Origin: Bacteroidales bacterium
Lineage (GTDB): Bacteria; Bacteroidota; Bacteroidia; Bacteroidales; UBA3824
Assembly (NCBI GenBank): GCA_017543645.1
Contig: JAFYFR010000135.1
Span: 1-7,443, forward strand
DNA length: 7,443 nt
Reading direction: 5' to 3'
The stretch's first letter is position 1; every line of letters begins with the position of its first letter. This document shows, piece by piece, positions 7,072 through 7,443 of this stretch. The position numbers and the translations under genes are program-made. Under the pieces are notes generated by a model. The model was not told where the DNA came from, made no database searches, and worked only from the letters and a program-made list of their open reading frames with translations.

Positions 7072-7443
7072 TTAGAAATCAATGCTGACCTTGGCAGGAG
7101 CTATGTCCACGGTTTCGTCGGTGAGCGGGTCGGGACCGAAGGTGAACTTAACTGTGAACTCGTAGGTGCCGGTGGTGGTGGGGGCGTGGTCGAAGATTAT
7201 CTCAAAATTGCTTTCCATAAGATATACAGGATTTTCGGGCAGCTCAGACAACTTTCGAGGCTTGAAATCAGCAATAGATGAAATTGGTTTACCATTGTTT
7301 GTTTTGTCTTGCAAAAAGAGGTATGATTCTAACCTTTGGTTGTAGAGAAGTATATCGTTGAGCTTGCTACCAGCCGGATGATCTTGGTCGAAATCTTTGT
7401 TGCACACTACATCGATAGCAATCAGCGGCAACACACAGCCGTC
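7072..7443 (-). CDS. C-terminal part of a second paralogous (lipo)protein of unknown function (5' end outside window)
   Basis: The frame is open to the right edge, giving 123 residues. The GTG at 7434 is not the start: residues before it (DGC) continue the homology to the neighbouring gene, where the same place reads HAC. The visible part repeats the features of its neighbour: CVLPLIAIDVVCNKDFD with the Cys-x10-Cys pair, HPAG, then a divergent middle, and a nearly identical end (GTYEFTVKFTFG, VSIDF). Over the last 50 residues I count 33 identical positions without gaps. The middle (NQRLESYLFLQDKTNN...) is shorter than in the neighbour by about 10 residues. A signal peptide is expected but lies outside the window. 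It ends 18 bases before its own terminator. Function is unknown; a surface adhesin or accessory lipoprotein is only a guess. Confidence 0.82.
   Translation of the reverse strand, partial: DGCVLPLIAIDVVCNKDFDQDHPAGSKLNDILLYNQRLESYLFLQDKTNNGKPISSIADFKPRKLSELPENPVYLMESNFEIIFDHAPTTTGTYEFTVKFTFGPDPLTDETVDIAPAKVSIDF
7151..7172. repeat. 22-base exact direct repeat, copy 2 (partner 6116-6137)
   Basis: Second copy of the repeat within the C-terminal coding part of the truncated paralogue; same orientation and same position relative to the stop codon as copy 1. Confidence 0.8.

Noticed and set aside
7432..7434. GTG as a start codon of the right-hand gene
   Set aside because: Homology to the neighbouring paralogue continues upstream of it to the window edge, so the gene is cut by the window and the GTG codes for an internal valine.

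Overview
The window looks like chromosomal DNA of a Bacteroidota member, most likely Bacteroidales. The reasons are a SusC/SusD outer-membrane pair, several short lipoproteins with Bacteroidota-type lipoboxes and acidic +2 regions, a TTTG-N19-TAnnTTTG promoter, and mostly weak A/T-rich translation starts. I see no phage, insertion sequence, CRISPR, tRNA or rRNA signal. No stretch over 300 bases lacks a gene; the longest gap is 150 bases.

Left part, + strand (2-3616): a tightly packed operon enters from the left. It holds the C-terminal third of a SusC/RagA TonB-dependent transporter, a complete SusD-like lipoprotein (SusD-like_2 type), a lipoprotein with a surface Ig-like (DUF5011-type) domain, and a small lipoprotein resembling the Lipid_bd family. 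Gaps between genes are 20, 4 and 12 bases. The operon ends in a strong hairpin terminator that also works for the convergent operon. No glycosidase, sulfatase, lyase or peptidase is seen within the window. The gene order matches, from memory, the Bacteroides thetaiotaomicron BT2264-BT2261 complex, in which SusC, SusD and two extra lipoproteins form an outer-membrane importer crystallised with bound peptides. An oligopeptide importer is therefore a better first guess than a polysaccharide importer.

Middle part, - strand (5911 down to 3691): a two-gene housekeeping operon, ffh (signal recognition particle GTPase) followed 13 bases later by folD (one-carbon folate metabolism). A good Bacteroidota promoter lies upstream of ffh and the shared terminator lies downstream of folD. 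All hallmark motifs of both proteins are intact.

Right part, - strand (7443 down to 6037): two tandem paralogous genes, one complete lipoprotein of 294 residues and the C-terminal 123 residues of a second that runs off the right edge. I do not recognise the family. The two share a Cys-x10-Cys segment and a nearly identical beta-rich C-terminus. The upstream copy has its own terminator, so the two are probably separate transcription units. This pair is the least explained part of the window.
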